Shown: piece by piece, positions 1 through 8,578 of the stretch
Layout of the letters: each line of letters opens with the position of its first letter
How positions within the stretch are numbered: position 1 is the first letter of the stretch
DNA from: Couchioplanes caeruleus
Lineage (GTDB): Bacteria > Actinomycetota > Actinomycetes > Mycobacteriales > Micromonosporaceae
Length of the DNA stretch: 64,000 nucleotides
Direction of reading: 5' to 3'
NCBI RefSeq assembly: GCF_023499255.1
Contig: NZ_CP092183.1
Coordinates: 1,681,501-1,745,500 of the forward strand
Position numbers and translations under genes: made by a program
The notes under the pieces: model-generated
The model's database searches: none
What the model was told of the DNA's origin: nothing
What the model saw: the letters and a program-made list of their open reading frames with translations, nothing else

Positions 1-126
1 CGTTCCAGGGTGCAGGCTCTGGAGTTCGAGGTCACCCGCCTCCGGGCGGAGAATGATCGTCTGGCAGCCGCGGCATCGGCCGAGGCGGACGACATTCTGC
101 GGCTGACCGAGCCGGCACTGACCTGA
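1..126 (+). CDS. C-terminal end of an unidentified coiled-coil protein (partial)
   Basis: Frame 1 is open from the window edge to a TGA at 124-126, giving 41 residues. The tail is heptad-like and charged (LEFEVTRLRAENDRL) and ends in a short acidic/hydrophobic stretch, as in a coiled-coil C-terminus. A good intrinsic terminator follows within about 60 bases, which supports a real gene end. Too little is present to name the product. In related genomes the gene before smc varies, so context does not help. Confidence 0.55.
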   Translation, partial: RSRVQALEFEVTRLRAENDRLAAAASAEADDILRLTEPALT

Positions 127-188
127 GTTCCGCCGGGCGCCGAGACCCGGGCGCCCGATCCCCTCGCAGCACGGAACGCACCCGCAAA

Positions 189-223
189 GCGCGCCTCCAC
201 ACAGTGGCGGCGCGCATCTTTTT
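189..223 (+). terminator. Intrinsic terminator after the partial gene
   Basis: A 12-bp stem with one mismatch (arms 189-200 and 204-215) and a 3-nt loop is followed by a T-rich run (ATCTTTTT) at 216-223. It separates the upstream gene from smc. The stretch 127-485 holds this hairpin and a possible smc promoter, but no gene that I can support. Confidence 0.75.
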
Positions 224-347
224 GCCCAGAGTCCGCCGCGCCCTCTCCGCCGGCCGCGGTCGCGCTCGCCGACCGCGGCGTGCCAAGTTTGCTTCGTTCT
301 GTTGCCCTGCGCTCCTGGCCGGTAGCCCTCAGCGCGGGCTCGGCCCC

Positions 348-376
348 TTGACCGTCGCGCCGAAACGGACAAATAA
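348..376 (+). promoter_or_regulatory. Possible smc promoter
   Basis: A TTGACC hexamer (348-353) is followed after 17 bases by AAATAA (371-376), an A/T-rich element that stands out in this GC-rich region. It lies about 110 bases before the smc start. The -10 match is only partial, so this is tentative. Confidence 0.3.
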
Positions 377-485
377 GGCGTAAGACGTCCGGACTGGCAC
401 GGACCGGGACGCGCGCCGTGCGCGGACATGGCTCGTACCTGCGGGTACCCTGCTGCCCAGAGCAAACCGCGACCCTCGGAGATCC

Positions 486-3400
486 GTGCACCTCAAGAGC
501 CTGACGGTCAAGGGCTTCAAGTCCTTCGCCTCCGCTACGACGCTGCGGCTGGAGCCGGGCATCACCTGCGTGGTGGGCCCCAACGGCTCCGGCAAGTCCA
601 ACGTCGTCGACGCCATCGCCTGGGTCCTCGGTGAGCAGGGCGCCAAGGCGCTGCGCGGCGGCAAGATGGAGGACGTCATCTTCGCCGGCACCGCCGGGCG
701 CGCCCCGCTGGGCCGCGCCGAGGTGACGCTCACGATCGACAACGGCGACGGCGCCCTGCCGATCGACTACACCGAGGTGTCGATCACCCGCCGGATGTTC
801 CGGTCCGGCGAGAGCGAGTACGAGATCAACGGCAGCTCCTGCCGCCTGCTCGACATCCAGGAGCTGCTGAGCGACTCCGGCATCGGCCGCGAGATGCACA
901 TCATCGTCGGCCAGGGGCGGCTCGACGCGATGCTGCACGCCAAGCCCGAGGACCGCCGCGCGTTCATCGAGGAGGCGGCCGGCGTCCTCAAGCATCGCAA
1001 GCGCAAAGAGAAGGCGATCCGCAAGCTCGACGCGATGCAGACCAACCTCAACCGGCTCAACGACCTCACCGCCGAGCTGCGCCGCCAGCTCAAGCCGCTG
1101 GGCCGGCAGGCGGAGATCGCCCGGCGCGCCGCCGGCATCCAGGCCGACCTGCGCGACGCCCGGCTCCGGCTGCTCGCCGACGACCTGCACACGCTGCGGA
1201 CGACGCTGGACAAGGAGATCGCTGACGAGTCGGCGATGCGCGTACGGCGGCAGCAGGTCGAGGACGAGAACCGGGAGGTCCAGCGCTGGCTCGCCGACCT
1301 CGAGGCTCAGCACGCCGAGGACGCGCCGCTGCTGCAGGCCGCCCAGGACACCTGGTACAAGCTGTCGACGCTGCAGGAACGGTTCCGCTCCACCGAGCAG
1401 CTCGCCTCGGAACGGCTGCGCCACCTCGCCGCCACCCCGGACGACGAGCGCACCGGACGCGACCCCGACCAGCTCGCCGCCGAGGCCGAGCGCGTCCGCG
1501 AGCAGGAAGAGGAGCTGCGCGAGGCGCTCACCGAGGACCAGATGCGGCTGGCCGAGGCCGTCGAGCACCGGCAGGACCTCGAACGTCAGCTCGCCGCTGC
1601 CGAAGGCGCGCTGCGTACGGCCGCGAAGGCGATCGCCGACCGGCGTGAGGGCCTCGCCAAGCTGACCGGGCAGGTGAACGCGGCCCGGGCCCGTACGTCC
1701 AGCGCCGCGGAGGAGATCGAACGCCTCGCCGCCGCGCACAACGACGCGCTCATGCGGGCCGAGGCCGCCCAGGCCGAGGTCGACGCGGTCTCCGCCGAGT
1801 CCACCGAGGCCGACCGGGACAACGCCGACCTCGACGCGCGGCACGCCGAGGCCGTGGCGGCGCACGACCGGGCCGCCGCCGTCGTCAAGGAGCTGTCCGA
1901 CGCCGAACGCGCCGCCGAGAAGGACGCCGCCAGCTGGAAGGCCCGCGAGGAGGCGCTCGCCCTCGGCCTCAAGCGCAAGGACGGCGCGGGTGCGCTGCTC
2001 GGCAAGGCGGACCAGGTCCCCGGGCTGCTCGGCAGCCTCGCGTCGATGCTCACGGTCCGCCCCGGCCACGAGGCCGCGCTCGCCGCCGCGCTGGGCGGGC
2101 TCGCCGACGCGGTCGCCCTCACCGGGATCGACGAGGCCGTCGAGGCCATGCGTACGCTCAAGATCGCCGACGCGGGCCGTGCCTCGCTGGTGGTCGCGAG
2201 CCCCGCCGCGCCCGGCATGCAGGGGTCCCTCGACGCGCTGCGACCGGCCCTGCCGGAGGGCGCCGCCTGGGCGCCGGACGTCATCGACTGCCCGGACACC
2301 ATCCGGCCCGCGCTCAACCGTGCGCTGCGCGACGTCGTGCTCGTGCCCGACCTCGCCGCCGCCACCCGGCTCGTGGCGCAGAACGCCGAACTGCGGGCGG
2401 TCACCCCGGACGGCGACGTGCTCGGCGCGCACGCCGCGGCCGGCGGTTCCGGCAAGGCCACCAGTTACATCGAGGTGCAGGCCGCCGTCGACGAGGCCCG
2501 CGCCAAGCGGGAGACCGCCGAACAGTCCATCGGGGAGCTCAAGGCCCAGCTCACCGCCGCGCGCGCCGAGGTCGCCGAGCGCAAAGAGGACGTCAACGTC
2601 GCGGCTGCCGCCAAGCGCGCGGCCGAGGGCGAACGCAACGCCGCCGCCCGCCGCCTGGCCGAGCTGGGCGCCGCCGCGCGCTCCGCCAAGGCCGAGTCGG
2701 AGCGGCTCGGCGCGTCCCGGCAGAAGGCCGAGGCGAACCGGGACCGGGACCTGGCCGGGCTGGCCGAACTCGAGGAACGCCTGCGCCTCGCCGAGGCCAC
2801 GCCGCTCGACGAGGAGCCGTCCACCGAGGAGCGGGACCAGCTGGCTGCGCTCGTACCGCAGGCCCGGCAGAACGAGATGGAAGTGCGGCTCGCCGTGCGT
2901 ACGGCCGAGGAACGGGTGTCGTCCATCGCCGGGCGCGCCGACTCGCTGCTGCGCCAGGCCAACGCCGAACGCCAGGCCCGCGAACGTGCGGCGGCCCGCC
3001 GGGCGGCCCGCGCCCGAGGCGCCGAGATCGCCAAGGCCGTCGCGCTGGGCGCCGCCTCCGCCCTCGCCCGCGTCGCCGTCTCGCTGGCCGCGGCCGCCGA
3101 GGCCCGCGACGAGCTCGCCCGGGCACGCACGGCCCGCGAAGCCGAGCTGCAGGAGGTACGGGCCACCGCGAAGCGCCTGGTCAGCGAGCTGGAGCGGCTC
3201 ACCAGCGAGGTGCACCGGGACGAGGTCGCCCGGGCCGAGCAGCGGATGCGCATCGAACAGCTCGAGGCGAAGGCGGCCGAGGACTTCTCCCTCGACGTGG
3301 ACACGCTCGTCGCCGAGTACGGGCCGGACCAGCTCGTACCCCCGACGCAGGCCGAGGTGGCGCAGGCGGAGAAGGACGGGAAGCCCGTACCCGATCCGGT

Positions 3401-4067
3401 GCCCTTCCATCGCCCCACCCAGGAGAAGCGGGCCAACAAGGCCGAGCGCGACCTGGCCCTGCTCGGCAAGGTCAACCCGCTCGCGCTGGAGGAGTTCGCG
3501 GCGCTCGAGGAGCGCTTCAAGTTCCTGTCCGACCAGCTCGAGGACCTGAGGGCCACCCGCAAGGACCTGCTCACGGTGGTCAAGGACGTCGACGACCGCA
3601 TCCTCGAGGTGTTCGCGTCGGCGTTCGAGGACACCGCCCGCGAGTTCCAGACGGTGTTCCAGGTGCTGTTCCCGGGCGGCGAGGGCCGGCTCGTGCTCAC
3701 CGACCCCGAGGACATGCTCACCACGGGCGTCGAGGTCGAGGCCCGGCCGCCCGGCAAGAAGATCAAGCGGCTCTCGCTGCTGTCCGGTGGGGAGCGGTCG
3801 CTGACGGCGGTCGCGATGTTGTGCGCGATCTTCCGGGCCCGCCCCAGCCCCTTCTACATCATGGACGAGGTCGAGGCCGCCCTCGACGACGTCAACCTGG
3901 GCCGGCTGATCACGCTGTTCCAGCAGCTCCGGGAGAAGAGCCAGCTCCTGATCATCACGCACCAGAAGCGCACCATGGAGGTCGCCGACGCGCTGTACGG
4001 CGTGACGATGCGGTCCGGTGTCACGCAGGTGATCAGCCAGCGGCTGAACCGGGAGCAGGAGGACTGA
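486..4067 (+). CDS. smc: Chromosome segregation ATPase SMC
   Basis: SMC forms the ATP-driven condensin ring with ScpA/ScpB and compacts and segregates the nucleoid. The 1193-residue product has the full family layout: Walker A GPNGSGKS at residues 31-38, a long coiled coil, a globular hinge around 510-660, a second coiled coil, the ABC signature LSGGE near 1099 and Walker B with DE near 1127. The GTG start is chosen because GGAG lies 5 bases upstream and the MHLKSLTVKGFKSF N-terminus matches bacterial SMC. Its position ahead of ftsY and amt is conserved in actinobacteria, although several unrelated genes lie between here. Both coiled coils are very Ala/Arg/Glu-rich, as expected at this GC content. 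Confidence 0.98.
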   Translation: MHLKSLTVKGFKSFASATTLRLEPGITCVVGPNGSGKSNVVDAIAWVLGEQGAKALRGGKMEDVIFAGTAGRAPLGRAEVTLTIDNGDGALPIDYTEVSITRRMFRSGESEYEINGSSCRLLDIQELLSDSGIGREMHIIVGQGRLDAMLHAKPEDRRAFIEEAAGVLKHRKRKEKAIRKLDAMQTNLNRLNDLTAELRRQLKPLGRQAEIARRAAGIQADLRDARLRLLADDLHTLRTTLDKEIADESAMRVRRQQVEDENREVQRWLADLEAQHAEDAPLLQAAQDTWYKLSTLQERFRSTEQLASERLRHLAATPDDERTGRDPDQLAAEAERVREQEEELREALTEDQMRLAEAVEHRQDLERQLAAAEGALRTAAKAIADRREGLAKLTGQVNAARARTSSAAEEIERLAAAHNDALMRAEAAQAEVDAVSAESTEADRDNADLDARHAEAVAAHDRAAAVVKELSDAERAAEKDAASWKAREEALALGLKRKDGAGALLGKADQVPGLLGSLASMLTVRPGHEAALAAALGGLADAVALTGIDEAVEAMRTLKIADAGRASLVVASPAAPGMQGSLDALRPALPEGAAWAPDVIDCPDTIRPALNRALRDVVLVPDLAAATRLVAQNAELRAVTPDGDVLGAHAAAGGSGKATSYIEVQAAVDEARAKRETAEQSIGELKAQLTAARAEVAERKEDVNVAAAAKRAAEGERNAAARRLAELGAAARSAKAESERLGASRQKAEANRDRDLAGLAELEERLRLAEATPLDEEPSTEERDQLAALVPQARQNEMEVRLAVRTAEERVSSIAGRADSLLRQANAERQARERAAARRAARARGAEIAKAVALGAASALARVAVSLAAAAEARDELARARTAREAELQEVRATAKRLVSELERLTSEVHRDEVARAEQRMRIEQLEAKAAEDFSLDVDTLVAEYGPDQLVPPTQAEVAQAEKDGKPVPDPVPFHRPTQEKRANKAERDLALLGKVNPLALEEFAALEERFKFLSDQLEDLRATRKDLLTVVKDVDDRILEVFASAFEDTAREFQTVFQVLFPGGEGRLVLTDPEDMLTTGVEVEARPPGKKIKRLSLLSGGERSLTAVAMLCAIFRARPSPFYIMDEVEAALDDVNLGRLITLFQQLREKSQLLIITHQKRTMEVADALYGVTMRSGVTQVISQRLNREQED

Positions 4068-4197
4068 ACGCGGCCCTCGGGGTCTGGGCTCCGGGCGCTG
4101 CGAGGGGCCGACGTAGGCTTGTCGGCGCGGACGCGTGCCGGTCCTCGGCTGTTCTGGGTCCGCGTCTCCGTAAGCCTCCGGAAGGACCGTCAGCCGC

Positions 4198-4815
4198 ATG
4201 CAGCGCCAACCCGCCCGGGCCATGCTCATCGATCTGGACGGCGTGGTGCGCCGCTGGGACCCCGCCGTACCCGCGGCGGTGGAGGCCGAGCACTCGCTGC
4301 CGGCGGGCATCCTCATGCAGACCGCGTTCTCCTGGGACCTGCTCCGGCCGGCCGTCGCCGGCGAGATCACCGACGCCGAGTGGATGCACCTGGTCGCGAC
4401 CCGGCTTCCGTTGCCCGGGGACGAGGCGGCCACGGCCGTCGCCGACTGGCAGAAACATCGCGGCACGGTCGACGAGGAGGCTCTCGCCCTCGTCCGCGAC
4501 GTCCGCGCCGCCGGCCGCCCGGTGGGCCTGGCGACCAACGCCACCGACCGTCTCCGCGACGACCTCGACCTGCTCGGCCTGACCGGCGAGTTCGACGCCG
4601 TCATCAGCTCGACCGAGCTCAGGATTCACAAGCCGGCGCCGGACTTCTTCGCCCGCGCCTGCGAGGCCCTGGACGTGGAAGCGCCATGGACGCTCTTCGT
4701 GGACGACGACGACCGGGTGATCCGGGGGGCCCGGGCGTCGAAGCTGCTGGGGTTCCGGTGGAGCGGCGGTCAGGACGTGCCGTATCTGCGGAAGGCCCTG
4801 GACGTCCCGGCCTGA
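4198..4815 (+). CDS. HAD-superfamily hydrolase
   Basis: A 205-residue phosphatase-type protein of the haloacid dehalogenase fold. Motif I is IDLDGVV near residues 11-17, with the nucleophile Asp and the second Asp present. Motif II Ser/Thr is in LATNATD, the motif III Lys is in HKPAPDFF, and motif IV is FVDDDDRV. A helical cap (roughly residues 25-95) sits between motifs I and II, the C1-cap arrangement of sugar-phosphate phosphatases and dehalogenases. The substrate cannot be read from sequence. It stands alone, about 130 bases after smc, in the same direction. Confidence 0.85.
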   Translation: MQRQPARAMLIDLDGVVRRWDPAVPAAVEAEHSLPAGILMQTAFSWDLLRPAVAGEITDAEWMHLVATRLPLPGDEAATAVADWQKHRGTVDEEALALVRDVRAAGRPVGLATNATDRLRDDLDLLGLTGEFDAVISSTELRIHKPAPDFFARACEALDVEAPWTLFVDDDDRVIRGARASKLLGFRWSGGQDVPYLRKALDVPA

Positions 4816-5017
4816 GCGACCGGCGGCGCTGCGCGACGTGCTCAGGTGGCGCTCGGCTGTGGTGTGGCCATGGGCGGGCGGCTGCCGCGGTCCGCACGGT
4901 GACGGCGTAGGCCGCCGGGAGGTGTGCGCTCGGCGGTGAAGGGTCGCGCGTCCGGGTCATGGGTGCGTGGCAGCGGGGAAGGGTGCGCGCGTTCGGGTGG
5001 AGGGTGCGTGCGTCTGC

Positions 5018-5040
5018 GGGGAAGGGGCGCGGGTGCGGGG
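5018..5040 (+). other. G-quadruplex motif in a 322-base gene-free gap
   Basis: Four guanine runs (4, 4, 3 and 4 G) are separated by loops of 2, 3 and 3 bases, which meets the usual intramolecular G4 rule. It lies in the gap 4816-5137 between the HAD gene and the convergent DinB gene. The rest of the gap is strongly G-rich on this strand, and a TATACG element follows at 5051-5056. No gene is supported in the gap; the ORFs there are low-complexity. Confidence 0.55.
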
Positions 5041-5106
5041 TGCGTGGCGCTATACGCTGCGGAGCACGCACCCGGCATCGATGGCCGCGACCTGGGCCCG
5101 TGGTAG

Positions 5107-5141
5107 CTGACCCCGCGTGCGCTGCGCGGTCGGGGGGTCAG
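5107..5141 (-). terminator. Hairpin at the end of the DinB-type gene
   Basis: CTGACCCC at 5107-5114 is complementary to GGGGTCAG at 5134-5141. The hairpin includes the stop codon of the leftward DinB-like gene. There is no T-run, so it is a possible rather than a classic terminator, and it could serve both converging genes. Confidence 0.4.
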
Positions 5142-5671
5142 TCGCCGGTGGTGCCGTCGAGGCGTTCGCGGAGGAGGTCCGCGTGGCCGTTGTGGCGGGC
5201 GTACTCCTCGATCATGTGGAGGTAGACCCAGCGCAGGCTGATGGCGGCGGTTCGCTCGGTGGCGAACTCGTGGTCGAGGGGGAGGGCCGAGGCTGCTGCC
5301 CGGGCCGCGTCGAGCTCTGCCAGGTAGGCCGCGTAGTCGGCTTCCGCGTCGGCGTCGGCCACGTCGTCGAAGTCGCCGTCCTGGTTCTTGTCGTCGTCGC
5401 AGTAGAGGAACGGGAGCTCCTGGCCGGCCGCGTGGATGCGGAACCAGCCGCGCTCCACCTCGGACATGTGGCGGAGCAGGCCGAGCAGGGTCAGGTTGGA
5501 CGGCTCCACCGCGGCCGTCTTGAGCTGCTCGGGGGTGAGCCCCGCGCACTTGATCAACAGGGTCTGCCGATGCCAGTCGAGCCAGCCCTCGAGCATGGCG
5601 CGCTCGTCACCGGTGTGGGGCTCTGTCACACGTTGCGCCGGGGGCGCGGTCCAGGAAGTCACGGGTGACAT
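5138..5671 (-). CDS. DinB/DUF664-family protein
   Basis: A 177-residue protein of the DinB four-helix-bundle superfamily (DUF664 branch), which contains putative metal-dependent enzymes such as mycothiol transferases. Family hallmarks are LEGWLDWHRQTLL, LLGLLRHMSEVERGWF with the first metal-ligand His, and WVYLHMIEEYARHNGHADLLRE carrying the further His residues that complete a three-His site. I chose the ATG at 5671 because GGAGGGG lies 9 bases upstream; an ATG at 5692 would add seven residues. Whether it uses mycothiol, as relatives do, is inference. Confidence 0.85.
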   Translation of the reverse strand: MSPVTSWTAPPAQRVTEPHTGDERAMLEGWLDWHRQTLLIKCAGLTPEQLKTAAVEPSNLTLLGLLRHMSEVERGWFRIHAAGQELPFLYCDDDKNQDGDFDDVADADAEADYAAYLAELDAARAAASALPLDHEFATERTAAISLRWVYLHMIEEYARHNGHADLLRERLDGTTGD

Positions 5672-5703
5672 CCTGGACCGCCCCTCCGACATTTTCAGCC
5701 CGT

Positions 5704-6132
5704 TTACGCGTCGTCCGCCGGGATGACGTGGATCTGGCCCGGGGGAAGCAGCTCCTTGACCTGTTCCGGCTCGGTGGTCAGGTAGTGCGCCTCGAATACC
5801 TTGGCGGCCCAGACCGCGTGGGAGCGGGGAAGGTCACCCTCGGCTGCCGGTACGACGTCCGCGGCGAGGGGTGCGGTCTGCTTGTCCAGGTCGAGGACGG
5901 CGATGCCCGGCAGAGTGACGAGCAGGTTGAGCAAGGCGCGGGCGTGCTCGTCGTCGAGGGACTCGACGTGGGCCTCCAGCAGCGCCGTTGCCGGGACGCC
6001 CATGGCCGCGTCCCCGTCCGCGACGTCGATCAGGAGCTCGCCGATGTGGATATGGCCGCGTGCGTAGGAGCGCAGCGCGGACCGGTCGAGGACGGCCTGG
6101 ATGGTCGGCGAGGGGGAGGTTGGAAACGTCAT
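5704..6132 (-). CDS. PIN-like protein, putative toxin partner
   Basis: A 142-residue protein resembling VapC-type PIN nucleases: VLDRSAL near residue 14 supplies the first acidic residue, LLEAHVE the Glu near 53, and SHAVWAAKVFEAHYLTTE matches the C-terminal PIN region. In that last region the usual Asp of the 'DAxxAA' motif reads as His, and the final Asp is Glu, so the active site looks altered. It overlaps the upstream ribbon-helix-helix gene by 4 bases (ATGA), the usual antitoxin-first arrangement. The family call is moderate, and toxicity is not established. Confidence 0.6.
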   Translation of the reverse strand: MTFPTSPSPTIQAVLDRSALRSYARGHIHIGELLIDVADGDAAMGVPATALLEAHVESLDDEHARALLNLLVTLPGIAVLDLDKQTAPLAADVVPAAEGDLPRSHAVWAAKVFEAHYLTTEPEQVKELLPPGQIHVIPADDA

Positions 6133-6404
6133 CGCTTGCGGTCCTCTCGCTCGGCGGCCTTGGCGTCGTGCCAGCGGCGGAACTCGGCACGCTGCTTATC
6201 GGTGAAGGGGGGCAGTTTGCCGCGCGCGGCAGCGATGCCCTCGTCGGTCAGGTTGAAGCCGGCCGCACGCAGGGCGGCCGTGACGGCAGCCCCGCGTTCC
6301 ATGCGGGCGCGCACGGCGTCCGCGACCACGGCGGAGCTGTTGGGGTGTTTGGCGAGGTAGTCGGCTACGTCGTCGGGAAGGCTCACGGTGATCCGCCTTG
6401 TCAT
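6129..6404 (-). CDS. Ribbon-helix-helix protein, putative antitoxin
   Basis: A 91-residue protein whose N-terminus (MTRRITVSLPDDVADYLAKH) is a MetJ/CopG-type ribbon-helix-helix: a basic beta strand followed by two helices, for dimeric DNA binding. The charged C-terminal tail (AEFRRWHDAKAAEREDRKR) is the usual site for neutralising a toxin. It is the first gene of a two-gene unit with the PIN-like protein and probably represses its own promoter. A TATGAT element ends exactly 6 bases before the ATG, so the mRNA is probably leaderless. Confidence 0.75.
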   Translation of the reverse strand: MTRRITVSLPDDVADYLAKHPNSSAVVADAVRARMERGAAVTAALRAAGFNLTDEGIAAARGKLPPFTDKQRAEFRRWHDAKAAEREDRKR

Positions 6405-6410
6405 ACTCGA

Positions 6411-6416
6411 ATCATA
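6411..6416 (-). promoter_or_regulatory. -10 element of the antitoxin gene (leaderless type)
   Basis: On the minus strand TATGAT is followed by 6 bases and then the ATG at 6404, which places the transcription start on or next to the start codon. No good -35 hexamer is visible at 17-18 bases. Confidence 0.6.
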
Positions 6417-6494
6417 CCGTGATGGGGACGACGGCAGGCGCCTGATGGCCTGTCGTTGTAATGTAGAGACAGTACTACGTGGGATCGCCCCGGC

Positions 6495-8171
6495 CTAATC
6501 GGTGAGGGGGAGCTTCGCCACTGTGAAGAGGTCGCCCTGTTTGGTCGTACCTTCGAGGATGACCTGGGCTTGCGGGCCGTTGTGGCGCAGCGTACTGACC
6601 GCGTTGCCGAAGTAGGGGCCTGCGAGCCTCTTCCAGGCCACCGGGGGCCGTTCGACGCCCGCCGACCTGGCCAGGCCGCGCATTCCCCGGGCCGCCACGC
6701 GGGACCAGCTGAACCTCATCAGCGGCTTCAGCGGCGCCGGGACCTGGTTGTGGATGGGGGAGCAGGTCAGCTGGTGCACGGGCGTACGGACGTCCGGGCC
6801 GAGGAGCGCGCGGGCCACGTACGAGTGGTGCACGTCGCCCGAGAGGACGCTGATCGTGGCCGGGGCCGCGTACGCTCCGCCCGCTCCGACGCGGTCTCCT
6901 CGGCCTCCCTGCCCGAGCCGGCGGAACAGTTCCGTGAGGGCGTCGAAGGAGCGGCGGAAGGCCGCCCAGTGTTCGAGGTCGAAGGCGCGGCGTACGGTCT
7001 CCGCGAAGGCCGCCCGGCGGGGTCCGGCCGAGTCCGCGACCTTCTCGTTCCAGGCCTCGACGTGGTGGATGGCCGGCGGCATCAGCCACGGCAGCGACGA
7101 GCCGACCACCAGGTGGTCGTAGTCGCCGTGGGCCTGGTCGAGGAACCAGCCCCATTCCGGCGCGGGCAGCATCTCGCGGCGGCCGGGGGTCAGGACGCGG
7201 TTGCAGCGGTTGTCCAGCATGACCAGGCGGGTGCGGCCGATGTCCAGGACGAAGCTCCACTGGTACGGACCGTCCACGTTCTCCGCCGACGACGGCTCGT
7301 CCACCGAGCGGCCGAAGTCGTGCAGCAGGTCCGTGGCGTCCGGAACCGACTGGATCTTGGCGAGCAGCGGGTCGGCGGCGAGCTCGTCGGGGCTGAGGTT
7401 GCCGAGGTGCTGGTAGATCCAGTACGTCACCAGGCCGCTGGCGATGCGCTCCCGCCACCACGGCTGCGCCGACATGTCCGCGCGCCAGGACGCCGAGGTG
7501 TTCCAGTCGTCGATGATCTCGTGATCGTCGAAGATCATGACGCTCGGCACGGTGGCCAGCAGCCAGCGGATCTCGGGGTCGCGCCACGACTCGAGGTAGA
7601 GCTTCGTGTACTCGTCGAAGGACACGACCTCGCGCGCCGGGCCGTTGTGGCCGGCCGCGCGCCGGCGGCGCAGGAAGCGCCGCACCTTCGCCGACGTCTT
7701 GTCGGCGTAGACCTGGTCGCCCAGGAGCACGATCAGGTCCGGGCGCCGGTCCGGGTCGCGGGGGTCGGCCATCAACCGCCGGGCGTACGCGTCCAGCGCG
7801 TCGGGCGGCAGGCGGCGGCCGGTGGCGTGCGGGGTGGCCTCCCGGCAGGAGCCGAAGATCATGCTGACCGGGGCGGCGTCGTCGGCCGGGCGGGTCACGA
7901 TGACGCTGGGCGGGTACGGCGAGTCGTCCTGCGGCCACACCTTCCGGTCGTCGAGGAACACGCGGTATTCGGACGCGGCGCCCCGGGGCAGTCCCTCGAC
8001 CACCACGATCGCGTAGTGGTGCCCGTACGCGCAAAAGGTGGACGCGGTGCCGGCGCCCCCGCCGGCGGCCTCGACCCGCACCTGGGCCGGGCTGGTCGTT
8101 TCCACCCAGATCGTTGCCTTGTCGCCCACGACGCGTCGCAGCACCGGGCCGATGAGCAGGTGTGCGCTCAC
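6495..8171 (-). CDS. PhoD-family alkaline phosphatase / metallophosphatase
   Basis: A 558-residue phosphodiesterase/phosphomonoesterase of the PhoD type. The metal-site motifs appear in order: GSCR near residue 107, GDQVYAD at 151-157, FDDHEIIDDWN near 215, and SGDVHHS in the C-terminal third. An N-terminal beta-sandwich (VGDKATIWVETTSPAQVRVEA) precedes the catalytic domain. Unlike many PhoD proteins there is no Tat or Sec signal peptide at the chosen GTG, so it is predicted cytoplasmic. No clear ribosome site precedes that GTG, so the start is uncertain. It stands alone, with no phosphate-regulation neighbours. Confidence 0.88.
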   Translation of the reverse strand: MSAHLLIGPVLRRVVGDKATIWVETTSPAQVRVEAAGGGAGTASTFCAYGHHYAIVVVEGLPRGAASEYRVFLDDRKVWPQDDSPYPPSVIVTRPADDAAPVSMIFGSCREATPHATGRRLPPDALDAYARRLMADPRDPDRRPDLIVLLGDQVYADKTSAKVRRFLRRRRAAGHNGPAREVVSFDEYTKLYLESWRDPEIRWLLATVPSVMIFDDHEIIDDWNTSASWRADMSAQPWWRERIASGLVTYWIYQHLGNLSPDELAADPLLAKIQSVPDATDLLHDFGRSVDEPSSAENVDGPYQWSFVLDIGRTRLVMLDNRCNRVLTPGRREMLPAPEWGWFLDQAHGDYDHLVVGSSLPWLMPPAIHHVEAWNEKVADSAGPRRAAFAETVRRAFDLEHWAAFRRSFDALTELFRRLGQGGRGDRVGAGGAYAAPATISVLSGDVHHSYVARALLGPDVRTPVHQLTCSPIHNQVPAPLKPLMRFSWSRVAARGMRGLARSAGVERPPVAWKRLAGPYFGNAVSTLRHNGPQAQVILEGTTKQGDLFTVAKLPLTD

Positions 8172-8305
8172 CGCGGCGCCGTGGAGATAAGCATGTTTCC
8201 ATCCTCCCCAGCCGTCCGGCTTTCCGCCAGGGCGCTATCTGGTACCGGCAGGTGACGCCGTGTGGCCGAACGGCTGACCCCGGACGGCGAGGGTCGCGGG
8301 CCGGT

Positions 8306-8578
8306 TCACTGGACAGCCCTCCCCTTCAGGTGAGTGCGGGTCAGGACCCGGGTGCGGAGCCGGTGCAGCTGCGGCATGAGCCCATAGATGACGATGGGCA
8401 CGGCGATGGTGGCGAGCACGAGCGTGCGTACGACGGGTGTGAGGGTGCTGAGCCAGTCGCCGAGGACGAGGTTCAGGACCGTCAGCGTGGGAAAGACCGC
8501 CAGCCAGATCATCACGGCGAGCTGGTGCTTGGTGGGCGGGCCTGCCAGGGCCGGCCGGGCGGGGTCGGTGCGGGTCAT
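8306..8578 (-). CDS. Small two-helix membrane protein
   Basis: A 90-residue protein with two membrane segments, roughly residues 21-42 and 49-68, and a basic tail. The ATG at 8578 is preceded by a strong GAGGAGG site 5 bases away and overlaps the end of the flavoprotein gene by 4 bases, so the two are translationally coupled. It resembles the short membrane domain (KHQLAVMIWLAVFP ... GLMPQLHRL) found at the C-terminus of some actinobacterial antibiotic-biosynthesis-monooxygenase proteins, but here it stands alone. Function unknown; possibly a membrane partner of the reductase. Confidence 0.75.
   Translation of the reverse strand: MTRTDPARPALAGPPTKHQLAVMIWLAVFPTLTVLNLVLGDWLSTLTPVVRTLVLATIAVPIVIYGLMPQLHRLRTRVLTRTHLKGRAVQ

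Noticed and set aside
6426..6480. Operator for the toxin-antitoxin pair
   Set aside because: Short GGCGCC and AGTACT self-complementary words occur upstream, but none is long or well placed enough to call an operator.
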